Origin: Massilia sp. Leaf139
Lineage (GTDB): Bacteria; Pseudomonadota; Gammaproteobacteria; Burkholderiales; Burkholderiaceae_D
Assembly (NCBI RefSeq): GCF_001424165.1
Contig: NZ_LMOJ01000001.1
Span: forward strand, 771,194-835,193
Length of the DNA stretch: 64,000 nt
Direction of reading: 5' to 3'
Shown: positions 47,114 through 62,261 of the stretch, piece after piece
Position numbering within the stretch: position 1 is the stretch's first letter
How the letters are laid out: each line of letters starts with the position of its first letter
The notes under the pieces: model-generated
Told to the model about the DNA's origin: nothing
The model's database searches: none
The model's input: the letters and a program-made list of their open reading frames with translations, nothing else
Position numbers and translations under genes: made by a program

Positions 47114-47260
47114 TTTCAATGTGTAGAAATATGCCTGCTCGCCGAATGACTGATTTTCTGTCAGCAGTAATCTCGGTGTTGCAATCATGCGAGCCGTACT
47201 GTTGAACCGGTATCGGATGACCACCTGAGCCTGTGTAGGATGGGTTCCTACACATTGAAA
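47114..47260. repeat. 13-bp inverted repeat flanking the KGG-gene upstream region
   Basis: TTTCAATGTGTAG (47114-47126) recurs exactly inverted as CTACACATTGAAA (47248-47260). The outer copy also overlaps a perfect 9-bp palindrome, TGTGTAGGA (47232-47240) and TCCTACACA (47246-47254). The near copy lies 11 bases before the start codon of the KGG-repeat gene. Operator or mRNA control sites are possible. Confidence 0.55.
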
Positions 47261-47329
47261 ATAATCCATGCTGCGAATGTGTCAATGTTTTTCGTTAGCG
47301 ATCTTCAAAATCGCCATTCAAACGGTCTT

Positions 47330-48637
47330 TTAAAACTCTTCCCAATCCATATCGGGTTTGGTGACGGCGCGGCGGATCGGGGTTACGGTCTTGGCCGCGG
47401 CCGGTGCGGATTCGGCGGCGGCCTTGCGCGGCGCGGCCTTCGGCGCCACCGGCAGCTTGCGCACCGTCGCCGCGGCGCCAGCCTGCGCCTCGCCCTTGGC
47501 CTCACCCTCGCCGGCCAGCACGAAGCCGCCCGTCGCGCGCGCCAGGGCGCCGGCCTGCTCGCGCACCGCCGCCGCTGCCGCGGCCGACTGCTCGACCAGG
47601 GCGGCGTTCTGCTGGGTCGCCTGGTCCATCGCCGTGATCGCGCCATTCACCTGTTCGATGCCGGCCGTCTGCTCGGCGCTGGCGGCGGCGATCTCGCCGA
47701 TGATGTCGGTCACGCGCTTGACGCTGCTGACCACCTCGTCCATCGTGCGCCCGGCCTTGTCGACCAGCAGGGTGCCGGCGTCGACCTTGGCCACCGAGTC
47801 GTCGATCAGGGCCTTGATTTCCTTGGCCGCCGCCGCCGAGCGCTGCGCCAGGCTGCGCACCTCGGAGGCCACCACGGCGAAGCCGCGCCCCTGTTCGCCG
47901 GCGCGCGCCGCTTCCACGGCCGCGTTCAGGGCCAGGATGTTGGTCTGGAAGGCGATGCCGTCGATGACGCCGATGATCTCGGCGATGCGCTTCGAGGAAT
48001 CGTTGATCGAGGCCATGGTGCCGACCACGTCGGTGACCACGGCGCCGCCCTTGACCGCCACTTCGGAAGCGGACAGGGCGAGCTTGCTGGCGGTGTTGGC
48101 GGAATCGGCGTTCTGGCGCACGGTGGCCGTCAGCTCTTCCATCGAGGAGGCGGTTTCTTCCAGCGAGGCGGCCTGTTGCTCGGTGCGTTTGGACAGATCC
48201 ATGTTGCCGCTGGCGATTTCGGTGGTGCCGGTGCCGATGCCTGCAGCGCCGCTGCGGATTTCGCCGATCATGCCGGCCAGCTTGGCGGCCAGGATGCCGA
48301 GGACCGCCATCAGGGCCGCCGCTTCGCCGGCCGGCTTGGCACCGGCATCGGCGCTGCCTGGCATGGTGCGCACCCGCAGGTCGCCTTCGGCCATCCGCTG
48401 CACGAGCGCCAGCGCCTCGCGCAGGGGCCGGCTGGCTTCGCGCATCGCCCAGGAAGCCAGTAAGACAGTCACCAGCAGGCCGGTGCCCAGGCAGAGCAGG
48501 GCGCCGCCGCGCACCGGCGCGGCCGCCTCGCCGAGCTGGGACAGGAGCCAGGACATGGCGCCGGCACCGAGGACGAACAGCAGCGTGAAGGCGCCCGCGA
48601 TCTTGAACCGGGTGTCGAGTTGACGAATCTGTTTCAT
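47330..48637 (-). CDS. Methyl-accepting chemotaxis protein, canonical tip, CheR-binding tail
   Basis: The 435-aa receptor has two N-terminal membrane segments ([22 protein letters not shown] and [20 protein letters not shown]) with only about 15 residues between, so it lacks a real periplasmic sensor. After a HAMP-like region the signalling helix has the canonical tip [41 protein letters not shown] (in pieces). A long Ala/Pro/Lys-rich linker ends DMDWEEF, a CheR/CheB-tethering pentapeptide (xWxxF). It probably senses a membrane or cytoplasmic state, or clusters with other receptors. Confidence 0.92.
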   Translation of the reverse strand: MKQIRQLDTRFKIAGAFTLLFVLGAGAMSWLLSQLGEAAAPVRGGALLCLGTGLLVTVLLASWAMREASRPLREALALVQRMAEGDLRVRTMPGSADAGAKPAGEAAALMAVLGILAAKLAGMIGEIRSGAAGIGTGTTEIASGNMDLSKRTEQQAASLEETASSMEELTATVRQNADSANTASKLALSASEVAVKGGAVVTDVVGTMASINDSSKRIAEIIGVIDGIAFQTNILALNAAVEAARAGEQGRGFAVVASEVRSLAQRSAAAAKEIKALIDDSVAKVDAGTLLVDKAGRTMDEVVSSVKRVTDIIGEIAAASAEQTAGIEQVNGAITAMDQATQQNAALVEQSAAAAAAVREQAGALARATGGFVLAGEGEAKGEAQAGAAATVRKLPVAPKAAPRKAAAESAPAAAKTVTPIRRAVTKPDMDWEEF

Positions 48638-48888
48638 GGGAAGCTTCCTTGGGCGGGATGGGAGAAAAGGGCCTCTGTTATGTTATGGAAACAAATCCGG
48701 AGTCCGTTTGCGTAGCCGCAACGTTAAAGATACGGCCCGGACATGCCGTGAATGGAAGAGAGGGGTGGCGAAGCCCCGCATCGGCCCGGGAGTGTATGTT
48801 TTTCGCGCCGAAGTATTGCCTTTCGGAAATAATGTGCAACAATACCGTGTCGGCGCGCTGCGCCACGCAACCACACACTGACAAATTC

Positions 48889-51237
48889 ATGGCCCACGCC
48901 TCCGCCAGCCCGCATGCACCTGCCGCCGCGCCCGCGCTTCCGCGCGAGGTACTGGCCGAGCTCGTACGCGACGCCTGCGGCGCCGTCAACGCGCAGCTGA
49001 CGGGCATGGCCAACCGCCTGGTGGCCGCGCTGGCCGACATGACCACGGCCGGTCTCGACCCACAGGCCGCCTACCGCCGCGCCAAGGCCGGCAAGCTGCT
49101 GCAGGCGAACACCTACGCCTTCGTCCACCTGGCGGGCGAAGCGGTCGAACGCGCGTTGCGCGAGGCGGTCGACGAGCTGGTGCCGGGCGCGAAAACCCGT
49201 GCCGACGCCATCTCGCTGTCGCTGGTGCCGATGGAGGTGATGGACAATAAAGTCGCGTTCGGCGCGCTGTGCCGGCCCTTCGACATCGCCCATTCGGAAC
49301 TGCTGGCCAGCCTGTGCGTGCGCATCGGCCAGCTGCTCGGGCGCGAGCTGCTGCGTCCCGGACAGAACCCGTTCCGCCCCGAGGTGTTCCTGAGCGCCGT
49401 GCACGATGCCTGGCGCGCCTTTACGCCCGAGGCGGACGACCATCCGCTGCTGCTGCCGCTGCTGCGCCCCGAACTTTTCCTCGACCTGGCGCCGCTGCTG
49501 GAGGCGCTCGACGCCAGCCTGCGCGCGCGCAGCAAGCAGGCGCGCGAGCGCTTCCACATCAGTAAAACCAGCGACGCCGCGCATGCGCGCAAGGCCGGCA
49601 TGGACGCCGCGCTGGCCCAGCAACTGCGCAATCTGCTGGGCGGCGCGGACGGCGAGCAGGTCGCCCTGGTGCCGGATCTGCCGAACATGCCGCAGGGGCA
49701 GGGCTGGCGGCCGAGTTCCGCCGCCGGGTTCGGCGCGGCGCCGGCGGCCGGCGCGGCTGCGGCCGGCGTGGCGCAGGGCGTGCAAGGCACGGCCGCGTAT
49801 CCCGGTTTCGCTGCGGGGCAGGGTGCGGCCGCCGTTCCCGCCGCGGGCTTCGCCGTTGCGCCTGTCGGAACGGGCGGCGCGGCGCTCCCTCCTGGCGCCC
49901 AGCACGCCTCCCTGCTCGATCTGCTGGCCAGCCTGCAGCTCCCCGCGAGCGGCGCCGCGAATGCGTCATCGCCCACGGCGCCCCACAATGTCGTCTACCT
50001 GCCGCGCCTGAAACAGAGCCTGCCCCAGGGCGCCCTGTCGCGCGGCGAGGAGCACACGCTCGACCTGCTGTCGCGCATCTTTGAAACCGTGCTGCTGGAC
50101 GAGAGCATCCCTGCGGAGACGCGCGAACTGATCCGCTTCCTGCAGGTGCCGGTGCTGAAGGCGGCGCTGCTCGACCAGAACTTCTTCTTCGAGGAAGCGC
50201 ATCCGGCGCGGCGCATGATCGACCTGCTCTCGCACATGGGCTGGGAAGGCAGAAAAGGCGGCGACGATCCGCTGGTGCAGGCCATGCACCGCGGTGTCGA
50301 GCGGATCGGGCGCGAGGCCGACGCCCAGCCGGCCGCTTTCGCCGAAGCCGTGGCCGAACTGGAAGCCCAGCTGGCCGTCGAGGAACGCGCGGCCGAGGAA
50401 GCCATCGCCGCGCCGATCGCGCGCGCCACCAGGATCGAACGCCAGACCGTGGCGGCACGCTCGGCGCGCCAGGCGGTCAGCCTGCGCACGGCCGACGGCG
50501 AACTGATCGCCGTGGTCTCGCAGTTCCTCGAACAGCGCTGGGTCGACGTGCTCACCTTCGCCTGGCTGATCGAGGACGAGCGCCCCGGCGCGGTCGACAA
50601 CGCGACCCGCACCATGGACGAACTGGTGTGGACGGTGAAACCGAAGGCGACGCAGGAGCAGCGCAAGGCCCTCATCGCCAAGCTGCCCGGTCTCCTCACC
50701 GCGCTCAATAAATGGCTGGACGCGGTCAAGTGGCAGGACGCCGAGCGCCTGCAGTTCTTCGCCGAGCTGGCGAAATGCCACCTGTCGATCGTGCGTGCGC
50801 CGCTCGAGCTCTCGCCCGAACGCCAGCTCGAACTGGCCGTGGAAGCGGCCCGGCAGGACGCGCTGCGCCGCATCGCACTGGAGCAAAGCGCGGCTGCGCA
50901 GGAGGAAGCGCCGGCGCAGGACGAAGCCGCAGCCGGCATCGATGCGTTGGCGCGGGGCATGCGCCTCGAATTCAGCCAGCCCGACGGCAGCGTACGCAAG
51001 GTCAAGCTGGCCTGGGTCAGCCCGCTGCGCACGCTCTTCATCTTCTCGGGCGGCCAGCGCCAGGAGTCGTTCTCGCTGCCGGTCGAAAAGCTGGCCGCCT
51101 CGCTGCGCACGGGCAGCATCCGGGTGGTCGCGCCCGAAGGCGTGGTCGGCCGCGTGCTGACCGAAGCCCTGCAGGCGGTGAATGATGCCACTGCGGATCC
51201 GACTGCGGATCCGGCGCCGCTCTCCGCGGCCGGCTGA
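48889..51237 (+). CDS. DUF1631 family protein
   Basis: The 782-aa cytoplasmic protein is found mainly in beta- and gammaproteobacteria. It has N- and C-terminal conserved helical regions (LPREVLAELVRDACGAVNAQL onward; DLLSRIFETVLLDESIPAETRELIRFLQVPVLKAALLD, in pieces; QFLEQRWVDVLTFAWLIEDERPG) and an Ala/Gly/Pro-rich linker between (about residues 270-380). The C-terminus includes VKLAWVSPLRTLFIFSGGQRQESFSL, similar to PilZ-like folds in this family. The function is unsettled. ATG 48889 is followed by a low-complexity Ala-rich start. It is the last gene before smc and is divergent from the chemoreceptor. Confidence 0.85.
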   Translation: MAHASASPHAPAAAPALPREVLAELVRDACGAVNAQLTGMANRLVAALADMTTAGLDPQAAYRRAKAGKLLQANTYAFVHLAGEAVERALREAVDELVPGAKTRADAISLSLVPMEVMDNKVAFGALCRPFDIAHSELLASLCVRIGQLLGRELLRPGQNPFRPEVFLSAVHDAWRAFTPEADDHPLLLPLLRPELFLDLAPLLEALDASLRARSKQARERFHISKTSDAAHARKAGMDAALAQQLRNLLGGADGEQVALVPDLPNMPQGQGWRPSSAAGFGAAPAAGAAAAGVAQGVQGTAAYPGFAAGQGAAAVPAAGFAVAPVGTGGAALPPGAQHASLLDLLASLQLPASGAANASSPTAPHNVVYLPRLKQSLPQGALSRGEEHTLDLLSRIFETVLLDESIPAETRELIRFLQVPVLKAALLDQNFFFEEAHPARRMIDLLSHMGWEGRKGGDDPLVQAMHRGVERIGREADAQPAAFAEAVAELEAQLAVEERAAEEAIAAPIARATRIERQTVAARSARQAVSLRTADGELIAVVSQFLEQRWVDVLTFAWLIEDERPGAVDNATRTMDELVWTVKPKATQEQRKALIAKLPGLLTALNKWLDAVKWQDAERLQFFAELAKCHLSIVRAPLELSPERQLELAVEAARQDALRRIALEQSAAAQEEAPAQDEAAAGIDALARGMRLEFSQPDGSVRKVKLAWVSPLRTLFIFSGGQRQESFSLPVEKLAASLRTGSIRVVAPEGVVGRVLTEALQAVNDATADPTADPAPLSAAG

Positions 51238-51362
51238 GCCGCGCCGCGCACATCCTTCCGTTCCCCGCGCCGCACGCTTCCGTTTGCTCGCAAACTTGGC
51301 CGAAAAGCAAGCAACAGATGGTATGATGCCTCCTTTATCGATTCCCGAGTAGCCGAAGCAAC

Positions 51363-54300
51363 GTGCGACTATCCTCCATTAAATTGTCGGGATTTAAGTC
51401 TTTCGTCGATCCCACCAATTTCCAGGTGCCTGGGCAACTGGTCGGCGTGGTCGGCCCGAATGGCTGCGGCAAGTCGAACATCATCGACGCCGTGCGCTGG
51501 GTGCTGGGCGAATCGAAAGCGTCGGAACTGCGCGGCGAGTCGATGCAGGACGTGATCTTCAACGGCTCCACCCACCGCAAGGCCTCGGGCCGGGCCTCGG
51601 TCGAACTGGTGTTCGACAACAGCCTGGGCAAGGCGGCCGGCCAGTGGGGCCAGTACGGCGAAATCGCGGTGAAGCGCACGCTCACGCGCGACGGCACCTC
51701 CACCTACTACATCAACAGCCAGCCCGTGCGCCGGCGCGACATCCAGGACATCTTCCTCGGCACCGGCCTGGGCCCGCGCGCCTACGCCATCATTGGCCAG
51801 GGCATGATCGCGCGCATCATCGAATCGCGCCCGGAAGAACTACGCGTCTTTCTGGAAGAAGCCGCGGGCGTCTCGAAGTACAAGGAACGCCGGCGCGAAA
51901 CCGAGAACCGCCTGTCCGACACGCGCGAGAACCTGCTGCGCGTCGAAGACATCCTGCGCGAACTGAACGCCAACCTGGAAAAGCTCGAAGCGCAGGCCGC
52001 GGTCGCGACCCGCTTCCACCAGTTGCAGGCCGACCAGGAAGAAAAGCAGAAGCTGCTCTGGCTGCTGCGCAAGAACGAAGCCAAGGCCGAGCAGACGCGC
52101 TGGTTCCGCGAGATGGAAGAAGCCCAGAACAGCCTGGAAGAGCAGACGGCCAAGCTGCGCAACGTCGAACTCGAACTCGAGCATCTACGCCAGCACCACT
52201 TCGCCGTCGGCGACCGCCTGCACACGGCGCAGGGCGCGCTCTACCAGACCAATTCCGAGATCGGCAGCCTGGAAGCGCAGATCAAGTTCGTGATCGAGTC
52301 GCGCACCCGCCTGCAGAACCAGCTCGGCACGCTCACCGCCCAGCGCGATGGGTGGCTGGCGCAGGCGCAGGAATACGAAGAGGGGATCGAGGAAGCGACG
52401 TATCAGGTCGAGGAGCTGGCCGCGCGCGCCGAGGGCGCCCAGATCGCGGTCGAAGCGCAGAACGAGCGCCTGCCCGAACTCGACGCCGCCTGGCGCGAAG
52501 CCCAAAGGCGCGGCGACGAAGCGCGCGCCCGCATCGGCGAAGTACGCCAGCGCATCGAGCTGGCCGCCGCCCATGGCCGCAACGCCGGCAACATCCTGAA
52601 TGGCCTGGCCACCCGGCGCGAGCGCCTGCAAGCGGAGAAAAAAGCGCTGGCGCCGCCCGACAGCGCCCACCTTGCCAACCTGCGCCTGCAGCTCGAGGAA
52701 AAGCAGCAGGCGCTGGAAGAACAGACCCTGCTGCAGGAAGAAGCGGCGGCGGGACAGGACGCGGCCGAGACCGAACGCCGCGAAGCACATGCCCAGTCGC
52801 AGCGCGAGTCCGCCGCCAACGCCCAGCTCGAAGCGCGCCTGTCGGCCCTGAAGCAATTGCAGGAGCGCGTGCAAACCCAGGGCAAGGTCGCGCCCTGGCT
52901 GAAGAAACACGAACTCGATGGCCTGCCGCGCCTGTGGCAGAAGGTGAACATCGAAGAGGGCTGGGAGACGGCGCTGGAAGCCGTGCTGCGTGAACGCGCC
53001 GGCGCACTCGAACTGTCCAACATCGACTGGGCCAAGGCCTTTGTCGGCGATGCGCCGCCCGCGCGCCTGGCCTTGTACGCGCCCGCGCCCTCGGCCCCGC
53101 CGGCGCCCGATGTCGTCGGCCTGAAGTCCTTCGCCACGCTCCTGAAACTGAACGACCCCGGCCTGCGCGGCGTCCTCAACGACTGGCTGCACCTGGTGTT
53201 CGCCGCCGAGACGGCGACCGAAGCCTTTGCCGAACGCGCGCGCCTGCCGCAGGGCGGCTCCTTCGTCACGCGCCAGGGCCATGTGATCACGGCGTCCAGC
53301 GTGCGTTTTTATGCCGCCGACGCCGAGCAGGACGGCATGCTGGCGCGCCAGCATGAGATCGACAACATCGGCAAGGGGCTGCGCGCCCAGTCGCTGCTGC
53401 TCGACGAGGCGCGCACCCGCGCCACGCGCGCCGACGCGCTGGTCACCGAACTCACGCGCCGCCTGCAGGATGCGCGCGCGCGCATCGCCACGCTGCAGCG
53501 CGAAACGCATGCACTGCAGATCGAGGTGGTGCGCCAGAACGAAGTCGAATCGCGCTTCAACCAGCGCAGCAGCCAGATCGACGTCGACCTTTCCGAGATC
53601 GCGGCCCAGGAGGAAGAGCAGCGCATGGTGCAGCAAGAGGCCGAGCAGCAGTTCGAACAGCTCGACATGGAGCTGGCCGAACTGCAGGGTGGCTTCGAGG
53701 ATGGCCAGACCCTGTTCCTGCAGCGGGAAAGCGCGCTGGCCGAAGCGCGCGACAAGCTGCGCGAACTCGAACGCGGCGCCCAGGAAGCCCTGTTCGCCGA
53801 GAAGACGGGCCGCGCCCGCATCGAGGAACTGCGGCGCAGCATCGCCACCGCCCGGCAGCAGGCGGCGCAAGTGGCCGAGGCGCTCAGCGGCGGCCAGGCG
53901 GAACTGGCGGCGCTGGAAGCTGGCACCGCCCACGAGGGACTGCAGGAACTGCTGGAGCGGCGCACGGCGCAGGAAAAGGCGCTGTCGGATGCGCGCCATG
54001 AACTCGACCAGGTGGCGCAGCAGCTGCGCCATGCGGAAGAGTCGCGCATGGGTTCCGAGCGCAGCCTGCAGCCGCAGCGCGACCGCATCACGGAAATGCA
54101 GCTGAAGGAACAGGCCGCGCGCCTGAACCAGGAACAGTTCGCCGAGGCCCTGGCAGCCACCGGCGCCGACGAGGTGCAGCTATCGCAGAAACTCGATCCG
54201 GAGCTGAAGCCGCAATACCTGCAGGGTGAGGTCACCCGCCTGACGAATGCGATCGCCGCCCTGGGCGCGGTCAACCTGGCCGCGGTCGAGGAGCTGGCCA

Positions 54301-54883
54301 CCGCCACCGAACGCAAGCGCTTCCTCGATTCGCAGAACGCCGACCTGAACGAAGCCATCGCCACGCTGGAAGACGCGATACGCCGCATCGACAAGGAAAC
54401 GCGCGACCTGCTGCAGGATACCTTCGAGCGCGTCAACACGCATTTCTCGGAACTGTTCCCGATCCTCTTCGGCGGCGGCAATGCCAAGCTGGTGATGACG
54501 GGCGACGAGATCCTGGACGCCGGCGTCCAGGTCATGGCCCAGCCACCGGGCAAGAAGAACGCGACGATTCACCTGCTCTCGGGCGGCGAGAAAGCGCTGA
54601 CGGCCACGGCCCTCGTGTTTTCGATGTTCCGCCTGAACCCGGCGCCATTCTGCCTGCTGGACGAGGTCGACGCGCCGCTGGACGACGCCAATACCGAGCG
54701 CTTCTGCCGCATGGTCAAGCGCATGTCCGAACATACCCAATTCCTTTTCATCAGCCACAATAAGATAGCGATGGAAATGGCCAATCAACTGATCGGTGTG
54801 ACGATGCAGGAGCAGGGCGTATCGCGCATCGTGGCGGTGGACATGGAGTCCGCCGCCCACTTCGCACAAGAGGCACAAGCAGC

Positions 54884-54887
<4 letters not shown>
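51363..54887 (+). CDS. smc: Chromosome partition protein SMC
   Basis: The 1174-aa condensin ATPase folds and organises the chromosome with ScpA/ScpB. It starts at GTG (MRLSSIKLSGFKSFVDPTNF). The N-terminal Walker A is GPNGCGKSNIIDAV (about 31-44). Long coiled-coils flank a hinge (about residues 520-650, with PWLKKHELDGLPRLWQKV and GSFVTRQGHVITASSVRF). The C-terminal head has the signature LSGGEKALTA (about 1070) and Walker B FCLLDEVDAPLDDANT. Length is normal. Its stop overlaps the zipA start by 4 bases, the standard betaproteobacterial smc-zipA-ligA order. Confidence 0.96.
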
Positions 54888-58406
<3,519 letters not shown>

Positions 58407-58431
58407 CGAATTCAAGACACGAGGACAGCAC

Positions 58432-59317
<886 letters not shown>

Positions 59318-59331
<14 letters not shown>

Positions 59332-59854
59332 GATCCTGAAGATGGGCGACCCGCGCCTATTGCGGGTGGCCGAACCGGTGACGCAATTCGGCACGCCCGA
59401 ACTGGCGGCCCTGGTGGCCGACATGTTCGACACCATGCACGCGGCAAACGGCGCCGGCCTGGCCGCGCCGCAGATCGGCGTCAACCTGCAGCTGGTGATC
59501 TTCGGCTTCGCTAAAAACGCCCGCTACCCGGACGCGCCCCAGGTGCCGGAAACGGTGCTGCTCAATCCCGTGCTGACGCCCTTGAGCGACGAGATGGAAG
59601 AGGGCTTCGAAGGCTGCCTCTCGGTGCCCGGCCTGCGCGGCAGCGTCCCGCGCTACACGCGCCTGCGCTACGAGGGCGCCGACCAGCATGGCAAGCCGAT
59701 CCGGGTCGAGGCCGAAGGCTTCCACGCACGCGTGGTGCAGCACGAGGTCGACCATTTGCTGGGCATCCTGTATCCGATGCGGATCAAGGATTTCAGCCGC
59801 TTCGGATTTACCGAAGTGATGTTCCCAGGCCTCGACCCCGCCGCCGACGACTGA
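59318..59854 (+). CDS. def: Peptide deformylase, proposed ATT start
   Basis: PDF removes the formyl group from nascent proteins. With the first codon ATT at 59318 the product is 178 aa and aligns residue by residue with the E. coli N-terminus ([15 protein letters not shown] against MSVLQVLHIPDERL). AAGGAG (59305-59310) lies 7 bases upstream. The first in-frame ATG (59342) would remove the first beta strand and has no good ribosome-binding site. Motif 1 GAGLAAPQ (45-52), motif 2 EGCLS (98-102) and motif 3 HEVDH (142-146, metal ligands) are intact. It overlaps galU. Confidence 0.9.
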
Positions 59855-59880
59855 ATCCTTAACCCGGAACCGCTGCCTCC

Positions 59881-60240
59881 GTCGGGTGGGCACCGCCCAC
59901 GTGTTGCGCGCTGATGTACACCCGTCAGCGAGCGGTTCACGCGTACTTCGAGCACGTTTGCGAAAGCGTGCGCACCCAAGACGTGGGCTCGGGAGCCCAC
60001 CCTACGCTGCGCGGCCGTCAACGACAAGGCAGACGCCGCTGCCCGATGACCGGATCGTCGACCCGCAACGGCCGCGCGCCGTAGGGTGGGCACCGCCCAC
60101 GCGTTACGTGCTCACGCAAACCCGTCAGGGCGGTTCACGCGTACTTCGAGCACGTTTGCGAAAGCATGCGCACGCAAGGCGTGGACTCGGGAGCCCACCC
60201 CACGCTGCGCGGCCGTCAACGACAGGACAGGCGCCGCTGG
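59881..60240. repeat. Direct duplication (200-base period) of a GTAGGGTGG-family element
   Basis: Two copies of an approximately 160-base unit start at 59881 (GTCGGGTGGGCACCGCCCAC) and 60081 (GTAGGGTGGGCACCGCCCAC). Both continue through a shared GGTTCACGCGTACTTCGAGC and GCACGTTTGCGAAAGC, then GACTCGGGAGCCCACC or the related GGGCTCGGGAGCCCACC, and CGCTGCGCGGCCGTCAACGA. Each copy has GTGGGCACCGCCCAC at one end and a CCCACCC[TC]ACG segment inside. The 392-base gap between def and the DUF885 gene consists largely of this duplication; translated frames across it are merely repetitive. Confidence 0.8.
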
Positions 60241-60246
60241 TCGCGG

Positions 60247-62049
60247 CTACTCCTTCGGATACGGGCTCTTCCCACCCTCCGCAATGAAGCGGTCGATCCG
60301 GCTCGCCAGCACCGGCAGCGGCACCGACCCCAGTTGCAGCACGGTGTCGTGGAAGGCGCGAATATCGAACTTCGCGCCCAGCGCTTTCTCCGCCTTGGCG
60401 CGCGCTTCCATGATCGCCATCTGCCCCAGGTAATACGACAGCGCCTGGCCCGGCCAGGAGATGTAGCGGTCCACCTCGGTCGTCACTTCGTGCTCGGACA
60501 GCGCCGTGTTTTCGCGCAGGTAGGCCTGCGCCTGTTCGCGCGTCCAGCCCTTGGCATGGATGCCGGTGTCGACCACCAGGCGCGAGGCGCGCCAGGCCTG
60601 GTAGCTGAGCATGCCGAACTCCTCGTAGGGCGTCTCGTAGATGCCCATCTCGGTACCCAGGCGTTCGGTGTACAGCGCCCAGCCTTCGCCGAAGGCGGAG
60701 ATGTAGGCGCGGCGGAAGGGCGGGACTCCCTTCTGTTCGAGCGCGATCGGCATCTGGAAGGCGTGCCCGGGCGCCGACTCGTGCAGGGTCAGCGCCGGCA
60801 GGCTGTACAGGGCGCGCGCAGGCAGATTGTAGGTGTTGACCAGGTAGACGCCGGGCCCGCCGCGGCCGGCCGTGTAATAGGGCGCCTGGTCGAGCGGCAC
60901 AGGGCGGATCGCGAAGCGCTGGCGCGGCAGGTAGCCGAAGTACTGGCCGGCCTTGGCGTCGAATTTTCTCGAGATCCAGGCCGCGCGCATCAGCAGTTCG
61001 TCGGCGCTCCTGGCGTAGAACTGCGGATCGGTGCGCAGGAACTGTAGAAAAGCCGGCAAGTCGCCGCGAAAGCCGGATTTCGCGATCGTCGCCGACATCT
61101 CGGCGCGGATCTTCGCCATCTCGGCCAGGCCGATGCGGTGGATTTCCTCGGCCGCCATGTTCGTCGTCGTGAATTCGACGATCTTCGACTGGTAATAGGC
61201 CTTGCCGTCGGGGAGGCTCTCGGCGGCCAGCGCCGTGCGTGCGTTCGGAATGTACTGGCCGCGCACGAAGGCGAGGGTGCTGGCGTAGGCCGGCTGCACA
61301 TGTTCGCGGATGGCGGCAACGGCCTGCGCGCGCAGGGCCGCCTGCTCGGCCGCAGGAATCGCGGCCGGCATGGTCTTGAAGGGCGTGTAGAACACGGTGT
61401 CTTCGGGTGCGGCGTCGACGATCGAGGCCAGCGCCGCATCGCGCCCCTGCAGCGTGACGCGCGGCGGTGTGAAGCCGCGCGCCAGGCCCGCGCGCATGTT
61501 CTCGACCTGTTCGGCGAAGTGGCGCGGCAGGGCGCGCAGGCGCAGCAGGTAGCTGCGGTAGTCCTCGATGCGGACAAATGGCTGGCGTGCGCCGTAGGTC
61601 ACGTCCGTCCAGAAGGCGCTGTCGGCGTTGACCGGCTGCTCGTATTCGCGGAAACGCAGTTCGTCGACAAACGCGGCGATCTGGGCGCGGTAGACCTGGT
61701 AGTTGATGCGTTCCGGCGCCGACAGGGCGGCCGGATCGAGGGCGTCGAGCTGGCGCAGCACGCCCTGCCAGTGCTTTAGACGCGCGGCCTGGGCGGCGGC
61801 GTCGACGCGGGCGAAACCGGGATCGACCTCGCCGCGGGCGGACTCGTCGCGCGCCAGGCCTTCCTTGATCCGCCACTGCCATTCGGCGCGGTGGATCGCG
61901 GAAAATCGCGCATCCATGGTCGCCGCGGCACGCAGCGCGGCGGTCGGTGCAGCGCGGGCAGCAACAGGTTTCTGGCCGAAGGCCGGCGCTCCGCTGGCCA
62001 TCATCAAGCCGGCGGCGCAGAGCGCCCCGGCCACGCGTCGTTTCATCAT
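60247..62049 (-). CDS. Secreted DUF885 (M32-like metallopeptidase-type) protein
   Basis: The 600-aa product has signal peptide MMKRRVAGALCAAGLMMASGAPAFGQ. DUF885 proteins are extracellular or periplasmic and carry a zinc-peptidase-like HExxxGH motif, here TLHESAPGHAFQ (about residue 427) followed by SAFGEGWALYTERLG, the likely third ligand. Conserved surroundings include PRQRFAIRPVP, YYTAGRGGPGVYLVNTYN and YISWPGQALSYYLGQMAIMEAR (in pieces). Peptide hydrolysis is inferred from motif and family. ATG 62049 is used; an ATG at 62046 is also possible. Confidence 0.88.
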   Translation of the reverse strand: MMKRRVAGALCAAGLMMASGAPAFGQKPVAARAAPTAALRAAATMDARFSAIHRAEWQWRIKEGLARDESARGEVDPGFARVDAAAQAARLKHWQGVLRQLDALDPAALSAPERINYQVYRAQIAAFVDELRFREYEQPVNADSAFWTDVTYGARQPFVRIEDYRSYLLRLRALPRHFAEQVENMRAGLARGFTPPRVTLQGRDAALASIVDAAPEDTVFYTPFKTMPAAIPAAEQAALRAQAVAAIREHVQPAYASTLAFVRGQYIPNARTALAAESLPDGKAYYQSKIVEFTTTNMAAEEIHRIGLAEMAKIRAEMSATIAKSGFRGDLPAFLQFLRTDPQFYARSADELLMRAAWISRKFDAKAGQYFGYLPRQRFAIRPVPLDQAPYYTAGRGGPGVYLVNTYNLPARALYSLPALTLHESAPGHAFQMPIALEQKGVPPFRRAYISAFGEGWALYTERLGTEMGIYETPYEEFGMLSYQAWRASRLVVDTGIHAKGWTREQAQAYLRENTALSEHEVTTEVDRYISWPGQALSYYLGQMAIMEARAKAEKALGAKFDIRAFHDTVLQLGSVPLPVLASRIDRFIAEGGKSPYPKE

Positions 62050-62195
62050 CTACCTGTCTCCGCTTTGAGTTTTCTAAGGGCATTATGTCCTAGCAAGGCA
62101 GGTGCCGCCAGACACTTCATGCGTTCGAGAACCGGGGCGGCGGCGAAATTCATCCGATCTACATGTGAATTTATTAAACTTGACCGTATAACCTT

Positions 62196-62201
62196 TATAA
62201 T
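62196..62201 (+). promoter_or_regulatory. TATAAT -10 box ahead of the small gene and KaiC-like gene
   Basis: A perfect TATAAT lies 61 bases before the small gene start. No -35 in proper spacing is evident: TTGACC at 62180-62185 leaves only 10 bases. The local DNA is AT-rich. Confidence 0.45.
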
Positions 62202-62261
62202 CGTGCTTCGGCCCGCCACCTGAGGGGCCGCATCATAATAAACGCCACCTGAACAGCGAGC

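Noticed and set aside
59886-60287. Plus-strand frame of 133 codons after def
   Set aside because: It is a translation of the tandem 200-base duplication, with repeated Arg-rich segments, and has no ribosome-binding site.
62180-62201. TTGACC and TATAAT taken together as a promoter
   Set aside because: The spacing is only 10 bases, far from the required 16-18, so only the -10 box is reported.
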